Of a DNA stretch of 64,000 nucleotides, positions 17,312 to 25,165 are shown piece by piece. The notes beneath the pieces were generated by a model. The model made no database searches, was not told where the DNA came from, and saw only the letters and a program-made list of their open reading frames with translations. The translations under genes and the position numbers were made by a program. This DNA comes from CAZSNH01 sp052388455. GTDB lineage: Bacteria > Pseudomonadota > Alphaproteobacteria > Rhizobiales > Hyphomicrobiaceae. Each line of letters begins with the position of its first letter. Positions within the stretch are counted from its first letter, which is position 1. Where the stretch lies: assembly GCA_052388455.1 (NCBI GenBank), contig JBQTIA010000007.1:1-64000 (forward strand). The letters are read 5' to 3'.

Positions 17312-17336
17312 AACGCGCAGCACGTCGTTTGGTTCC
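17312..17336 (-). promoter_or_regulatory. EcfG-type promoter of nepR-ecfG
   Basis: GGAAC (17336-17332), 16 bases, CGTT (17315-17312) on the minus strand. The -10 element is 96 bases upstream of the nepR start. The rest of the 227-base gap between nepR and the next gene shows nothing else. Confidence 0.85.
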
Positions 17337-17443
17337 ATCGCGGCATTCACCGCTTTGGACGCCTGCAAAGGGTCGGGATGGCTCGATCGGACCGGCGGGG
17401 CCAGAAAGCTCCGCCGACCCGACCGCCCGGTTGTCAACGTTCG

Positions 17444-17617
17444 TCAGGCTCGCCGGATCAGGCCGCCGATCAGCGAAACGACGAACAGGATGATGGCGAC
17501 CCAGAACAGGATGCGTGCGCCGTCCATGGCCGTGCCGGCGACGCCGCCGAAGCCGAGAAACGCGGCGACCAGCGCCACGACGAGGAACACGACGGCGTAG
17601 TGCAGCAGATTGCCCAT
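17444..17617 (-). CDS. DUF1328 small membrane protein (YtjA type)
   Basis: 57 residues with two hydrophobic helices (about 4-24 and 33-53): HYAVVFLVVALVAAFLGFGG, then a loop, then LFWVAIILFVVSLIGGLI and a basic end. This is the typical size and sequence of DUF1328 proteins, which are often stress-induced in alphaproteobacteria; their function is not known. AAGGAG lies 8 bases before the start. A perfect EcfG promoter ends 36 bases upstream, so it is very likely a member of the general stress regulon. Confidence 0.93.
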   Translation of the reverse strand: MGNLLHYAVVFLVVALVAAFLGFGGVAGTAMDGARILFWVAIILFVVSLIGGLIRRA

Positions 17618-17652
17618 GATGAAGCTCCTTGAAAGACGATCGATGCCCACAT

Positions 17653-17677
17653 AACGCTGGCTCGGCCCGGCGGTTCC
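17653..17677 (-). promoter_or_regulatory. EcfG-type promoter of the DUF1328 gene
   Basis: GGAAC (17677-17673), 16 bases, CGTT (17656-17653) on the minus strand, with the -10 element only 36 bases before the start codon. Confidence 0.88.
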
Positions 17678-17765
17678 ATCATCGGCACAGGTGATGTCCA
17701 CGCGCCGTGCTCGGCCGCAGCAGCGGCTTCCTCGCCAATCTGAGATCAGTGAGCAGGCCGCTGAG

Positions 17766-18530
17766 ATGACGACCGAATCCAAGCCGACGACCCCGACACC
17801 GAAACAGACGCGGTGCCAGCACTGTCCGCTGAAGACGCTCGATGTATTTCGCGTCGTCTCGCCCGAGGAGCTGGGCTTCATCGAGCATTTCAAGACAGGA
17901 GAATTCGTGACCGATGCGGGCACGGCCATCCTGCTCGAAGGCACCAACAGCGCGCACCTCTACACGGTGCTCTCGGGCTGGGCCTTCCGCTACAAGATGC
18001 TCCCCGACGGACGCCGCCAGATCCTGAACTTCGTGATGCCGGGCGATTTCATCGGGCTGCAAGGCTCGATGCTCAACGAGATGCAGCATTCCGTCGAATC
18101 GCTGACACAGATGATCCTCTGCGTGTTTCCACGCGAGAAGCTGTGGTCGCTCTATTCGAAGCATCCGAGCCTCGCGTTCGACCTCACCTGGCTCGCCGCA
18201 CGCAGCGAGCGGCTGCTCGATGAAAATCTGCTGAGCGTCGGCCGCCGCTCGGCGCTGGAGCGGCTCGGCTACGTGCTCCTCGATCTTTTCTACCGGGGAA
18301 AACATCTCGGTCTTGCGCAGGGCTCGAAAATCAAGTTCCCGTTCACACAGGAGCACATCGCCGACGCGCTCGGCCTTTCTCTGGTTCATACCAACAAGAC
18401 CCTGCGGGTTCTGATCGATCGCAAGCTGGTGCGATGGAAGGGCGGCGTCTTTGAACTCGTCGAGCCCGAGAAGCTCGCGGAGCTGTCCCACTACGTGGTG
18501 TCGACACCGGGCCTCAGGCCGCTCATTTGA
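17766..18530 (+). CDS. Crp/Fnr-family transcription regulator
   Basis: 254 residues. An N-terminal Cys pair (CQHCPLKT, about residues 17-24) precedes a cyclic-nucleotide-binding beta-roll (about 35-150, with LYTVLSGWAFRYKMLPDGRR and FVMPGDFIGLQGSM), a long dimer helix and a C-terminal helix-turn-helix (FTQEHIADALGLSLVHTNKTLRVL). The arrangement matches the Crp/Fnr group common in Rhizobiales near stress genes. The two close cysteines resemble part of an Fnr cluster but four appropriately spaced cysteines are not present, so oxygen sensing is doubtful. The start at 17766 avoids overlap with the divergent DUF1328 promoter. Confidence 0.88.
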   Translation: MTTESKPTTPTPKQTRCQHCPLKTLDVFRVVSPEELGFIEHFKTGEFVTDAGTAILLEGTNSAHLYTVLSGWAFRYKMLPDGRRQILNFVMPGDFIGLQGSMLNEMQHSVESLTQMILCVFPREKLWSLYSKHPSLAFDLTWLAARSERLLDENLLSVGRRSALERLGYVLLDLFYRGKHLGLAQGSKIKFPFTQEHIADALGLSLVHTNKTLRVLIDRKLVRWKGGVFELVEPEKLAELSHYVVSTPGLRPLI

Positions 18531-18554
18531 CAAGGCCGGCGTCCGTGACGCCGC

Positions 18555-18854
18555 CTATTTCAGTCGCTTTCTCAGATTTTCGATCTGCAGTTTCAGCCGG
18601 CGCTCGCTCGTGCCTGCCTCGTGCGGCGGCTGCCCTTCCGCGACCGCCGCAACCCGCTGCTCGAGATCGGCGATCTTCATCTGGATTTCCCGCGCTTCGA
18701 GGCCGGTCTTGCGCGGCGTCTTCGGCATGACCGTCAGTGGACGGCCCTTGGCGATCTTATCGCGTACCTCTGCCTTTAGCTCGCCGATCGATGATTTCAA
18801 CGACCGTTTGCTGGTCCTTTTGGATTTCGCTGCCCGTGGCCTCTTCGCCGCCAT
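18555..18854 (-). CDS. Small Lys/Arg-rich coiled-coil protein
   Basis: 99 residues. The first 25 residues are strongly basic (AAKRPRAAKSKRTSKRS). The rest contains heptad-like segments, SSIGELKAEVRDKIAKG and MKIADLEQRVAAVAEG, that look like a coiled coil, and it ends in KLQIENLRKRLK. AGGAGAAGGGAG precedes the start. I do not recognise a family. The composition suggests nucleic-acid binding or a histone-like role, as an inference only. It lies in the stress island between the Crp regulator and the CsbD gene, without an EcfG promoter of its own. Confidence 0.7.
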   Translation of the reverse strand: MAAKRPRAAKSKRTSKRSLKSSIGELKAEVRDKIAKGRPLTVMPKTPRKTGLEAREIQMKIADLEQRVAAVAEGQPPHEAGTSERRLKLQIENLRKRLK

Positions 18855-18908
18855 GCCGAACTCCCTTCTCCTGTGTCTCTGTCGCCCGACCGTAGACCCT
18901 TTCAAACG

Positions 18909-18942
18909 AAAAGCCCTCCGACCGTGAGGCCGGAGAGCTTTC
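18909..18942 (-). terminator. Intrinsic terminator after the CsbD gene
   Basis: On the minus strand AAAGC-CTCCG-type arms pair across a short loop and are followed by TTTT. It starts about 28 bases after the CsbD stop. Confidence 0.7.
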
Positions 18943-18969
18943 CTCAACTTCGTCATGCGACGAGCCGAA

Positions 18970-19338
18970 TTAGCGGCCGACGGCGCGCTTCACGTCTCCG
19001 ACGGCCTTCTGGGCTTCGCCTTCGGCTTCCTGAGCCAGCCCATCGGCTTCCATGCTGGTCGAGCCGACAGCTCGGCCAACCGTCTGCTTCACCTTGCCGG
19101 CGGCTTCGTTGGCATAGCCCTTGACCTTGTCGGCGGTGCTGGAGCCGGTGACGCTGTCGCACGCCGAGTTGACGGCGTCCTTCGCATCGCCGATGGCCTG
19201 CTGCGCTTCGCCCTTCAGCTCCTGAGCCTTGCCTTCGACCTGCATTTTGTTGGAGCCGACCATGCGGCCGACGCCCTGCTTGACGTTGCCGACGGCTTCG
19301 TTGGCATAACCCTTGATCTTGTCGGTGGTGCTCGACAT
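18970..19338 (-). CDS. Tandem CsbD-domain stress protein
   Basis: 122 residues made of two CsbD-like units: TADKVKGYANEAAGKVKQTV near residues 68-87 repeats TTDKIKGYANEAVGNVKQGV near residues 4-23, and the following EGKAQELKGEAQQAIGDAK is echoed by DGLAQEAEGEAQKAVGDVK. CsbD proteins are hydrophilic, Lys/Glu/Ala-rich, probably disordered stress proteins of about 60-70 residues. This gene is therefore an internal duplication fused in frame, with one cysteine in the linker (NSACDSV). GGAGTG precedes the start, and a perfect EcfG promoter lies 79 bases upstream. Confidence 0.9.
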   Translation of the reverse strand: MSSTTDKIKGYANEAVGNVKQGVGRMVGSNKMQVEGKAQELKGEAQQAIGDAKDAVNSACDSVTGSSTADKVKGYANEAAGKVKQTVGRAVGSTSMEADGLAQEAEGEAQKAVGDVKRAVGR

Positions 19339-19416
19339 GCGTGTCACTCCTGCATTGGTGGCGTGTGTTGAAATTTTCGCGCGACGCACTCCCTGGCGCC
19401 TCGCTCACGGCAGTAC

Positions 19417-19441
19417 AACGTCGCCGCCGCCATTCCGTTCC
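19417..19441 (-). promoter_or_regulatory. EcfG-type promoter of the CsbD gene
   Basis: GGAAC (19441-19437), 16 bases, CGTT (19420-19417) on the minus strand; the -10 element is 79 bases before the start. Confidence 0.85.
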
Positions 19442-19628
19442 CACCGACCGTCGATCGAAATGGCCGATGGCGCACACGCTGTGCGGCGAAAGGTGATGGG
19501 CGATACAGCGCCAACCGCAACCGCTCGACGCGCACGGTTCTTGTGAAACCAAATCGAAGGGACCGAGTTCATGGAGAGCAACACGGGCGCAACCGTGTCA
19601 CCGATCATTCGACCTCTGGAGACGTCCC

Positions 19629-19709
19629 ATGACCAAGAATGTTGTCCTCTGGCTGCTCGGCGTGCCGATTTCCGTGCTTCTGCTTCTCAACGTCTTCGGC
19701 ATTCTTTGA
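19629..19709 (+). CDS. 26-residue membrane miniprotein
   Basis: Reads MTKNVVLWLLGVPISVLLLL and ends NVFGIL. It is a single hydrophobic helix with a short basic start. CTGGAGAC lies about 10 bases upstream. The codons fit the surrounding genes. It is followed after 72 bases by another small gene on the same strand. Very short hydrophobic proteins of this look are conserved in many alphaproteobacteria, but I cannot name a family. Real translation is likely but not proven by sequence alone. Confidence 0.55.
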   Translation: MTKNVVLWLLGVPISVLLLLNVFGIL

Positions 19710-19781
19710 ACACGCAACCACTACTGAACCCCAGCAATCGCGATCGACGCTGGCCGTCGATCCTGGAAAGCGGAGAGTGAG

Positions 19782-19955
19782 ATGCACATCGCCCCGTCGC
19801 TGATCAACGACTACGTAGCCGGCCGCTTGGACCCGGTGACCATTCTCGCCGTCGAGGCGGCTGCCCGGTCGGATGGACGTATCGCGCGTGCCATCGGCGA
19901 AGCGCGCGTCGTACACGGGCGCGTACAACGCCGCTTTTTCCAACGCGCCGCCTGA
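19782..19955 (+). CDS. 57-residue hypothetical protein
   Basis: Begins MHIAPSLINDYVAGRLDPVT and continues with Ala/Arg-rich helical sequence (AVEAAARSDGRIARAIGEAR) to a basic end. GCGGAGAGTGAG directly precedes the ATG. The opening resembles the N-terminal helical region of some small regulatory or anti-sigma-like proteins, but the zinc-binding His/Cys residues of such proteins are missing, so no function is assigned. It lies downstream of the 26-residue membrane gene and may share its transcript. Confidence 0.6.
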   Translation: MHIAPSLINDYVAGRLDPVTILAVEAAARSDGRIARAIGEARVVHGRVQRRFFQRAA

Positions 19956-20074
19956 CGAAACGAGACTGATACCCACGCCTCGCCCGACAACACCGCGATT
20001 TGCAAGTTCGCCGAATTCGAAACGCCCCCACCCGGCAGCCCTATGGCTCGCCGGGCTTTCTTTGGCTTTTCCGC

Positions 20075-20197
20075 GCGTTTCCCGGACGCGGCGCGGAGCG
20101 CAGCGATCCGGCATCTTTTCCAGCTCGCAGTCGGAGCACACCTGACGCCGAAAAGATTCCGGATCGCATCACCAGGTGCGCGGCGTCCGGGAAACGC
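20075..20197. repeat. Long interrupted palindrome (intergenic repeat)
   Basis: Outer arms of 15 perfect bases (GCGTTTCCCGGACGC at 20075 and its complement at 20183-20197) enclose inner arms at 20103-20120 and 20150-20167 that match except for one base. The whole 123-base stretch can form one long cruciform or RNA hairpin between the small plus-strand genes and the end of the SLC13 gene. Similar dispersed palindromes are common in Rhizobiales; it may also serve as a transcription stop for both sides. Confidence 0.75.
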
Positions 20198-20233
20198 GGG
20201 CTGCGGGCAACGCTTTGTCAGAACGCCTCAGAG

Positions 20234-22039
20234 TCACAATGGCTTCAGTGGCCAAACGAGGGCGATCATCGGGATCGACACGGCAGCGACAATGAGTGTC
20301 AGCGGGAAGCCCATTCGCGGGTAGTCCATGAACTTATACCCGCCAGGACCCATGACCAGTGTGTTCGACTGATGCCCAAACGGCGTGAGGAAGTCGCACG
20401 ATGCGCCGATCGCTACCGCCATCAGGAAGGAGTCTGGATTGAGCCCCGCCTTGCTGGCGAACAGGGCGGCGATAGGCCCCATCAGAAGCACGGTTGCTGC
20501 ATTGTTGAGCACCGGCGTCACGGCCATGGTGGCGAACAGAAACAGGGACAGCGCTGCGATCGGCGAAGCGCCGGCGACGTTCCCGGCGATCAGTCCGGCG
20601 ATGACGTCGGTGCCGCCGGACGTCTGTACCGCGGTCGTCACCGGCATCAGCGCCGCCATCAGGATGATGATGGAGGGATCGATGGCCTCGTACATCTCAC
20701 CCGGCCGCATGACTCTCGCAACTCCCAGAACCACGACGGCGGCGAGAAACGCAATGGCGATCGGCACGTAACCGCTCGCCGCCGCCAGTACCGCCGCCGC
20801 CATCACCACCACCGGCGTATTGGCACTGTTTCGCCGCCCGAGATCGATGCCGCGGCTGGCCAGCGGCAGCAACGCGAGCTCCCGGATCATGAAAGCCAGA
20901 TGATCGAGATCGCCCTGCACCGCCAGCACGTCACCCTCACGGAAACGCTCGCGGCTCATGCGGTCGGTGCGACGGCGGCCCTGCCGGCTCATGGCGAGCA
21001 GATTGAGCCCCATGTCTCGAAGCTTCAGCGACTGCGGCGACTGCCCGATGAGATCCGAGCCTGCGGTGACCACCACCTCGACGGTTCCGATTTCTCTGGA
21101 CGACGCGTGCTCGGGTGCCAGTTCCTTGTCACCGACCAGCTCCAGGGCGGCCTGATCGACGATGCGCTTCAGGCGCTCCGCATCGGATTCGATGATGAGG
21201 ATGTCGCCCTCGGCGATGCGCCAGGACCTTGGCGGCGCATTGAGTGTGCGGCCGGCGGACGTGATGGCGACGACCGTCACATCGTCCTCGCCCAGCGCCT
21301 CTATGTCGGCGACGGTCTTGCCGGCAAAGCGGCTGCCTTCCGGCACCCGCGCCTCGGTGACGAAATCGGAGACACGGAACTTCGATTGCGGCGAAGGGGC
21401 CCCGCGGCGATCCGCCGGCAGCAGCCGCCACGCGAAGCAGAGATACACGACGCCAGCCACCGCCACGGCGAGACCGACGGGCGCGAAATCGAACATGTCG
21501 AAGGGCTGGCCGGTGGCGTCCCTGCGGATGTTGGAGATCAGCAGGTTCGGCGGCGTGCCAATCAGCGTCACCAGACCGCCGAGCAGCGAGCCGAACGCGA
21601 TCGGCATCAGAAGCAGGGAAGGTGAGCGGCCCGAGCGTTCCGCGGCGGCGATGGCGAGCGGCATCACGACGGCCAGAGCGCCGACATTGTTCATGAATGC
21701 GGACAGCGCGGCAACCGCCGTCGTGAAGACGACGATCTGCAGGCGCGGATCGTCGACGACGGGGCCGAGCAGGCCGAGAGCGCGATCAAGCACGCCGGAC
21801 TGGCGGATGGCGGCGCTCAGAACGAGAACCAGCGCCACGGTGACGACGGCGGGATCCGCGAAGCCAACGAAGGCTGCGTCGGGCTTCACGGCGCCCGTCA
21901 GCACGCCGGCAAGCAGCGCGCCGAGGGCCACGAGATCATACCGCCAGCGCCCCCAGACGAACAGTCCCAGCGTGACGGCGAGGATGGCAGCGATGGCGAG
22001 CTTCGGATCAATGCTCAGATCGGACATTGCCTCGGGCAT
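20234..22039 (-). CDS. SLC13-family permease with two TrkA-C (RCK_C) domains
   Basis: 601 residues. About five or six membrane spans (residues 10-190) are followed by a cytoplasmic block (about 205-375) with two TrkA-C-like regions (EGDILIIESDAERLKRIVD and EGDVLAVQGDLDHLAFM), then another five to six spans. Conserved transporter pieces include SAFMNNVGALAVVMP, LIGTPPNLLISN and, in the second half, NNAATVLLMGPIA and SCDFLTPFGHQSN. The NP-like SNT/SNP motifs fit sodium-coupled dicarboxylate or sulfate carriers. The substrate cannot be told. The start at 22039 has GGAG 8 bases upstream. Confidence 0.9.
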   Translation of the reverse strand: MPEAMSDLSIDPKLAIAAILAVTLGLFVWGRWRYDLVALGALLAGVLTGAVKPDAAFVGFADPAVVTVALVLVLSAAIRQSGVLDRALGLLGPVVDDPRLQIVVFTTAVAALSAFMNNVGALAVVMPLAIAAAERSGRSPSLLLMPIAFGSLLGGLVTLIGTPPNLLISNIRRDATGQPFDMFDFAPVGLAVAVAGVVYLCFAWRLLPADRRGAPSPQSKFRVSDFVTEARVPEGSRFAGKTVADIEALGEDDVTVVAITSAGRTLNAPPRSWRIAEGDILIIESDAERLKRIVDQAALELVGDKELAPEHASSREIGTVEVVVTAGSDLIGQSPQSLKLRDMGLNLLAMSRQGRRRTDRMSRERFREGDVLAVQGDLDHLAFMIRELALLPLASRGIDLGRRNSANTPVVVMAAAVLAAASGYVPIAIAFLAAVVVLGVARVMRPGEMYEAIDPSIIILMAALMPVTTAVQTSGGTDVIAGLIAGNVAGASPIAALSLFLFATMAVTPVLNNAATVLLMGPIAALFASKAGLNPDSFLMAVAIGASCDFLTPFGHQSNTLVMGPGGYKFMDYPRMGFPLTLIVAAVSIPMIALVWPLKPL

Positions 22040-22254
22040 CCTCACACTCCGTTGCCGGCTGCGCCGCCCCGCGTGGGTGAGGCAGGCCAGATTTCAGTCA
22101 TCGAAGGGAGGTCGAGTTGCCTTGGCACTCGTCGGATGTCGCTACTGAAAGCGACAACCCTGAGCACGCACCGAAGCCGTCCGGCTCGCAGTCGCAGTCA
22201 GGTCGAAAAACGCGAGTTGTACTCCCCCGGCCGTCTCTCGCAGCCATTGGAAAC

Positions 22255-22279
22255 AACTCGCCACCGCAGTTTCCGTTCC
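22255..22279 (-). promoter_or_regulatory. Near-consensus EcfG-type promoter upstream of the SLC13 gene
   Basis: GGAAC (22279-22275), 16 bases, AGTT (22258-22255) on the minus strand, one mismatch in the -10 element. The SLC13 start is 216 bases downstream, farther than at the other sites. The remaining 390-base gap (22040-22435) shows no gene. Confidence 0.35.
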
Positions 22280-22435
22280 CGCACACGGTCGCAATTGGGC
22301 CGCATTCGCCGGCTGCCGGCAGGGTTAATTGCGGCTTGAAAGATGAATCATGCGGGAAGGTGTGTCAAATGACATGGCCTGCTGATTTGCAGGGCGGTAG
22401 AGGGTTGCCCAGGCCACCGCGAGATTGGATCACAC

Positions 22436-23848
22436 ATGCCGCAGATGGTGACTTCGAACAAAGGTTTCATGATCTGGGCCGGTCTGGCCCTCATCGCCGG
22501 ACTTTCGGCAATCCTGATTTCTCTGGCCGAAGGCTCAGATGTCCGCCGCGTCACCCACACGCTCCGGGTCGAACAGGCCCTCAGCCGCCTGCTCAGCGCC
22601 GCCCAGGATGTCGAAACCGGAACACGAGGTTACCTTCTGACGGACCAGATCGAATTTCTCGATCCCTATCATTCAGGACGTCAGAGCCTGGAGGCGGTCT
22701 ATGGCGAGCTTGTCGGTCTGGTCGCTGACAACCCAGAGCAAAGCCAGCGGATCGCCGGCATGCGAGAGCTGATCGATGAGCGCGTAAGAATATCCGACCG
22801 GAACGTATCGCTGTTTCAAAACGGAGATAAGGACGCCGCGGTGAACCTCATGCGTGAGGGACACGGCAAGGCGGCCATGGACAATCTCCGCATGGCGATC
22901 ACAGATGCGAAACGCGAGGAGTCCGAACTCTACGCCCGGCGTCAGGAGGACTACCGCTGGCGGCGCCGGCTGCTCGGGGCGGCGATGCTGGTGACGCTGC
23001 TGGCCTCTGCCATCATGGCCGTGGTCATGAATGCCAGCGAGCGCGAGCGAAGTCGTGAAATCGAGCTGATGAACCGCATTCTCGCCGGTACGAACGAGAG
23101 TCTGGAGGCGCGCGTCGAGGAGCGGACCGCCGAGCTTGCAACCGCGCGCGACCGGGCTGAAACGCTGCTGCGAGATGTCACCCATCGCATCGGCAACACG
23201 CTGTCGCTGGTCGTGGGCTTCCTCAATTTGCAGATCAGGCACGCGAGTGACCCAGCGTCGGTCGCGACGCTCACCAGCGCGCGCGAGCGCATTCTGGCGA
23301 TTTCCAGCGCCCAGCGCCGGATGAATGTCGCCAACGATCTGGAACTGGTGCGGATCGATTCGCTGATGTCGGGCGTGATGGAAGATTTGAAGGCGACGCA
23401 GACGGATCAGCGCATCGACATCACCGTGGATATTCCTCCTCTTCACGCGGCCGCCCAGTCCGCGACGTCTGTATGTGTTCTGGCACAGGAATTCGTCGTC
23501 AACGCCTTGAAGCACGCGTTTCCCGACGGCCGAGCCGGTAAAATCCGCATCCGGCTCGAGCAGGCGACCGACGGCGGGGCACGCCTGACCGTTAGCGACA
23601 ACGGCGTCGGCTCAAAGCCGATGAATGGCAGCGGGACGGACGACGGAACAGGCAAATCAAACGCAGCACATGTCGGCCGCGCGTCGGGATTGGGGCTCAA
23701 AATCGCCGACCGCATGGCGAAGCAGTTCGATGGTGCAATAGAGATTGCGGACGGAGCAACGGCAGGGTCCGGTCCGACAGGTACGACCGTAGTCGTCAGC
23801 CTGCCGGGATTGGAAATCGCGTCCGTCGAGAGTGGTTCTCCATCGTGA
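22436..23848 (+). CDS. CHASE3-domain HisKA_2/HWE-type sensor histidine kinase
   Basis: 470 residues. TM1 (about 12-31), a periplasmic helical CHASE3 domain (about 35-175, with AAQDVETGTRGYLLT), TM2 (about 178-200), a coiled linker, and a kinase core with His250 in THRIGNTLSLVVGFLNLQ. The ATP-binding part has FVVNALKHAFPDGRAGKI and DNGVGSKP. The H-R-x-x-N box is that of kinases that feed PhyR. Its position within the stress island supports a second input to the general stress response, sensing an envelope or osmotic signal. The C-terminal G-box loop contains an insertion rich in Gly, Asp and Ser (SGTDDGTGKSNAAH). Confidence 0.88.
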   Translation: MPQMVTSNKGFMIWAGLALIAGLSAILISLAEGSDVRRVTHTLRVEQALSRLLSAAQDVETGTRGYLLTDQIEFLDPYHSGRQSLEAVYGELVGLVADNPEQSQRIAGMRELIDERVRISDRNVSLFQNGDKDAAVNLMREGHGKAAMDNLRMAITDAKREESELYARRQEDYRWRRRLLGAAMLVTLLASAIMAVVMNASERERSREIELMNRILAGTNESLEARVEERTAELATARDRAETLLRDVTHRIGNTLSLVVGFLNLQIRHASDPASVATLTSARERILAISSAQRRMNVANDLELVRIDSLMSGVMEDLKATQTDQRIDITVDIPPLHAAAQSATSVCVLAQEFVVNALKHAFPDGRAGKIRIRLEQATDGGARLTVSDNGVGSKPMNGSGTDDGTGKSNAAHVGRASGLGLKIADRMAKQFDGAIEIADGATAGSGPTGTTVVVSLPGLEIASVESGSPS

Positions 23849-23914
23849 TCTGCGATTGTCACATGACCCGCCGCTGCGAACCGTAGCGGCAAACCGCTCG
23901 GCTCGCCTCCATTG

Positions 23915-24148
23915 TCAACGTTCCAAATCCGGCACGTTAGGATTGCGCGGTGGACCGTCGGGATCGACGATGGGCGCATCAACCTCGTCGCGGCCGGGGA
24001 ACTTTTCCATCGGTACCACTGGATCGTCAGGCCGTCGATCCGGGTCGGGCAGCTTGACCGGCGCATCCGTCGGCAGCCGGCGGTCGCGGTCGCCGCCGTC
24101 TCGTTCAGGCATATTGCCGGTGTCATCCGTTTGGCTCTTACGACTCAT
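23915..24148 (-). CDS. 77-residue Pro/Asp-rich protein, probable stress-regulon member
   Basis: A very polar protein: it starts SRKSQTDDTGNMPERDGGD and continues in Pro/Asp-rich repeats such as LPDPDRRPDDP and IVDPDGPPRNP. It is certainly disordered, with no hydrophobic core or cysteine. GGAGGACG lies about 7 bases before the start. A GGAAC-N16-GGTT promoter sits 73 bases upstream, so EcfG control is likely. Small proteins of this composition occur near stress genes in related bacteria, but I know no function. Confidence 0.65.
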   Translation of the reverse strand: MSRKSQTDDTGNMPERDGGDRDRRLPTDAPVKLPDPDRRPDDPVVPMEKFPGRDEVDAPIVDPDGPPRNPNVPDLER

Positions 24149-24220
24149 GACGCTCGTCCTCCGTTCACGCGATGCGGGGATGCACACTCGCCTCGCTCGT
24201 TCAGCACAGCGAGCAGTGTG

Positions 24221-24245
24221 AACCATCGGCGCGACCAATGGTTCC
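24221..24245 (-). promoter_or_regulatory. EcfG-type promoter of the Pro/Asp-rich gene
   Basis: GGAAC (24245-24241), 16 bases, GGTT (24224-24221) on the minus strand. Only the first base of the -10 element differs from CGTT, its least conserved position. Confidence 0.7.
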
Positions 24246-24413
24246 GCTCGCCAATGTCGAGGCGGCATGTGCGGCTACTTGTATTGATCCATGGCGAATG
24301 CGAGCTCGCCGGCGTTTACAGCACATCACGGCACAAGCGATGGAACCTTCGAGGCGGCTGTGCATTTACCGCGAGCCCCAAGGGCGCTCGCCTCTTCCCC
24401 CGGAGGCCGTAGC

Positions 24414-24459
24414 GGCGGTCCGCACACAGCTCCCCTGTCGCGGACCGCCTCCCCTTTTT
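24414..24459 (+). terminator. Strong intrinsic terminator without an obvious upstream gene
   Basis: GGCGGTCCGC (24414-24423) pairs perfectly with GCGGACCGCC (24440-24449), and TCCCCTTTTT follows. The nearest upstream plus-strand gene ends at 23848, more than 560 bases away, so a short unannotated transcript may end here. Confidence 0.7.
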
Positions 24460-24558
24460 CCAATCCCGGCTTATGGATGGTCGCCTGCCCGTCCGTCCTC
24501 GAATTTGGCTCGCTTGCGGTCACAATCCCGCTCCCGAAGCGCGAATCAAAGCACGGCC

Positions 24559-24583
24559 GGAACCGATCGCCTCCGCTAACGTT
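24559..24583 (+). promoter_or_regulatory. EcfG-type promoter of the PRC-barrel gene
   Basis: GGAAC (24559-24563), 16 bases, CGTT (24580-24583) on the plus strand; the start codon is 57 bases downstream. Confidence 0.88.
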
Positions 24584-24640
24584 TCGAGAACAGGTTTATC
24601 CAACCCGAACCCACGAATTGACCACGAGGAGATCTCGCAC

Positions 24641-25153
24641 ATGAACACGCGCTCATTCGCCACCTTCGCCGTCGCCAGCGCACTCGTGTCGGCCGTCGCT
24701 GTCGCCGAGACGACGAAGAAAAGCGAAACCAACCTGACGCCAGCCAACATCGACTTCATGCGCAATCAGTCTGGCTCGGATTTCCGTGTCAGCATGCTGA
24801 AAGGCGTCAAGGTCTTGTCGATGGCCGGCGAAACGATTGGCGACGTCAATGACGTCGTCATCACGCCCAATGGCGGGGTCGCGGCCGTCATCATCGGCGT
24901 CGGCGGATTTCTCGGCGTCGGCGAGAAGAACGTCGGCGTGCCGATGAGTGCCGTCCAGTTCTCGACCGATGCGTCCGGCTCGCGGATTGCGAAACTCGAT
25001 GCAACCAAGGAACAGCTTCAGGCCGCTCCGGCTTATGCGGGAGAGAAAACCGCGCTGGAGAAGGTTCAGGACAAGGCTTCCGACGCGGCCTCTGGCGCCA
25101 AGGACAAGGCGATCGAACTCAAAGACGCTGTAACCAAATCATCCGATCGATAA
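24641..25153 (+). CDS. Exported PRC-barrel domain protein
   Basis: 170 residues. A signal peptide (to about AVAVAET) is followed by a PRC-barrel domain (about 45-125: VSMLKGVKVLSMAGETIGD, VNDVVITPNGGVAAVIIGVG, GVGEKNVGVPMSAVQFS) and an Ala/Lys-rich helical tail resembling a late-embryogenesis or CsbD-like segment (KVQDKASDAASGAKDKA). PRC-barrel proteins of this type are common stress-induced envelope proteins in Rhizobiales. GAGGAGAT precedes the start, and a perfect EcfG promoter lies 57 bases upstream. It shares the transcript with the 41-residue membrane gene behind it. Confidence 0.9.
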   Translation: MNTRSFATFAVASALVSAVAVAETTKKSETNLTPANIDFMRNQSGSDFRVSMLKGVKVLSMAGETIGDVNDVVITPNGGVAAVIIGVGGFLGVGEKNVGVPMSAVQFSTDASGSRIAKLDATKEQLQAAPAYAGEKTALEKVQDKASDAASGAKDKAIELKDAVTKSSDR

Positions 25154-25165
25154 AGGGAGCAACCC

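Noticed and set aside
17766..18530. Fnr-type iron-sulfur oxygen sensor
   Set aside because: Only the close pair CQHC is present at the N-terminus; the further cysteines of Fnr are not at the expected spacing.
20234..22039. TrkA potassium uptake component
   Set aside because: The TrkA-C-like domains are embedded between two blocks of SLC13-type membrane spans with the family's SNT/NPPN-like motifs, so it is a permease rather than a Trk subunit.
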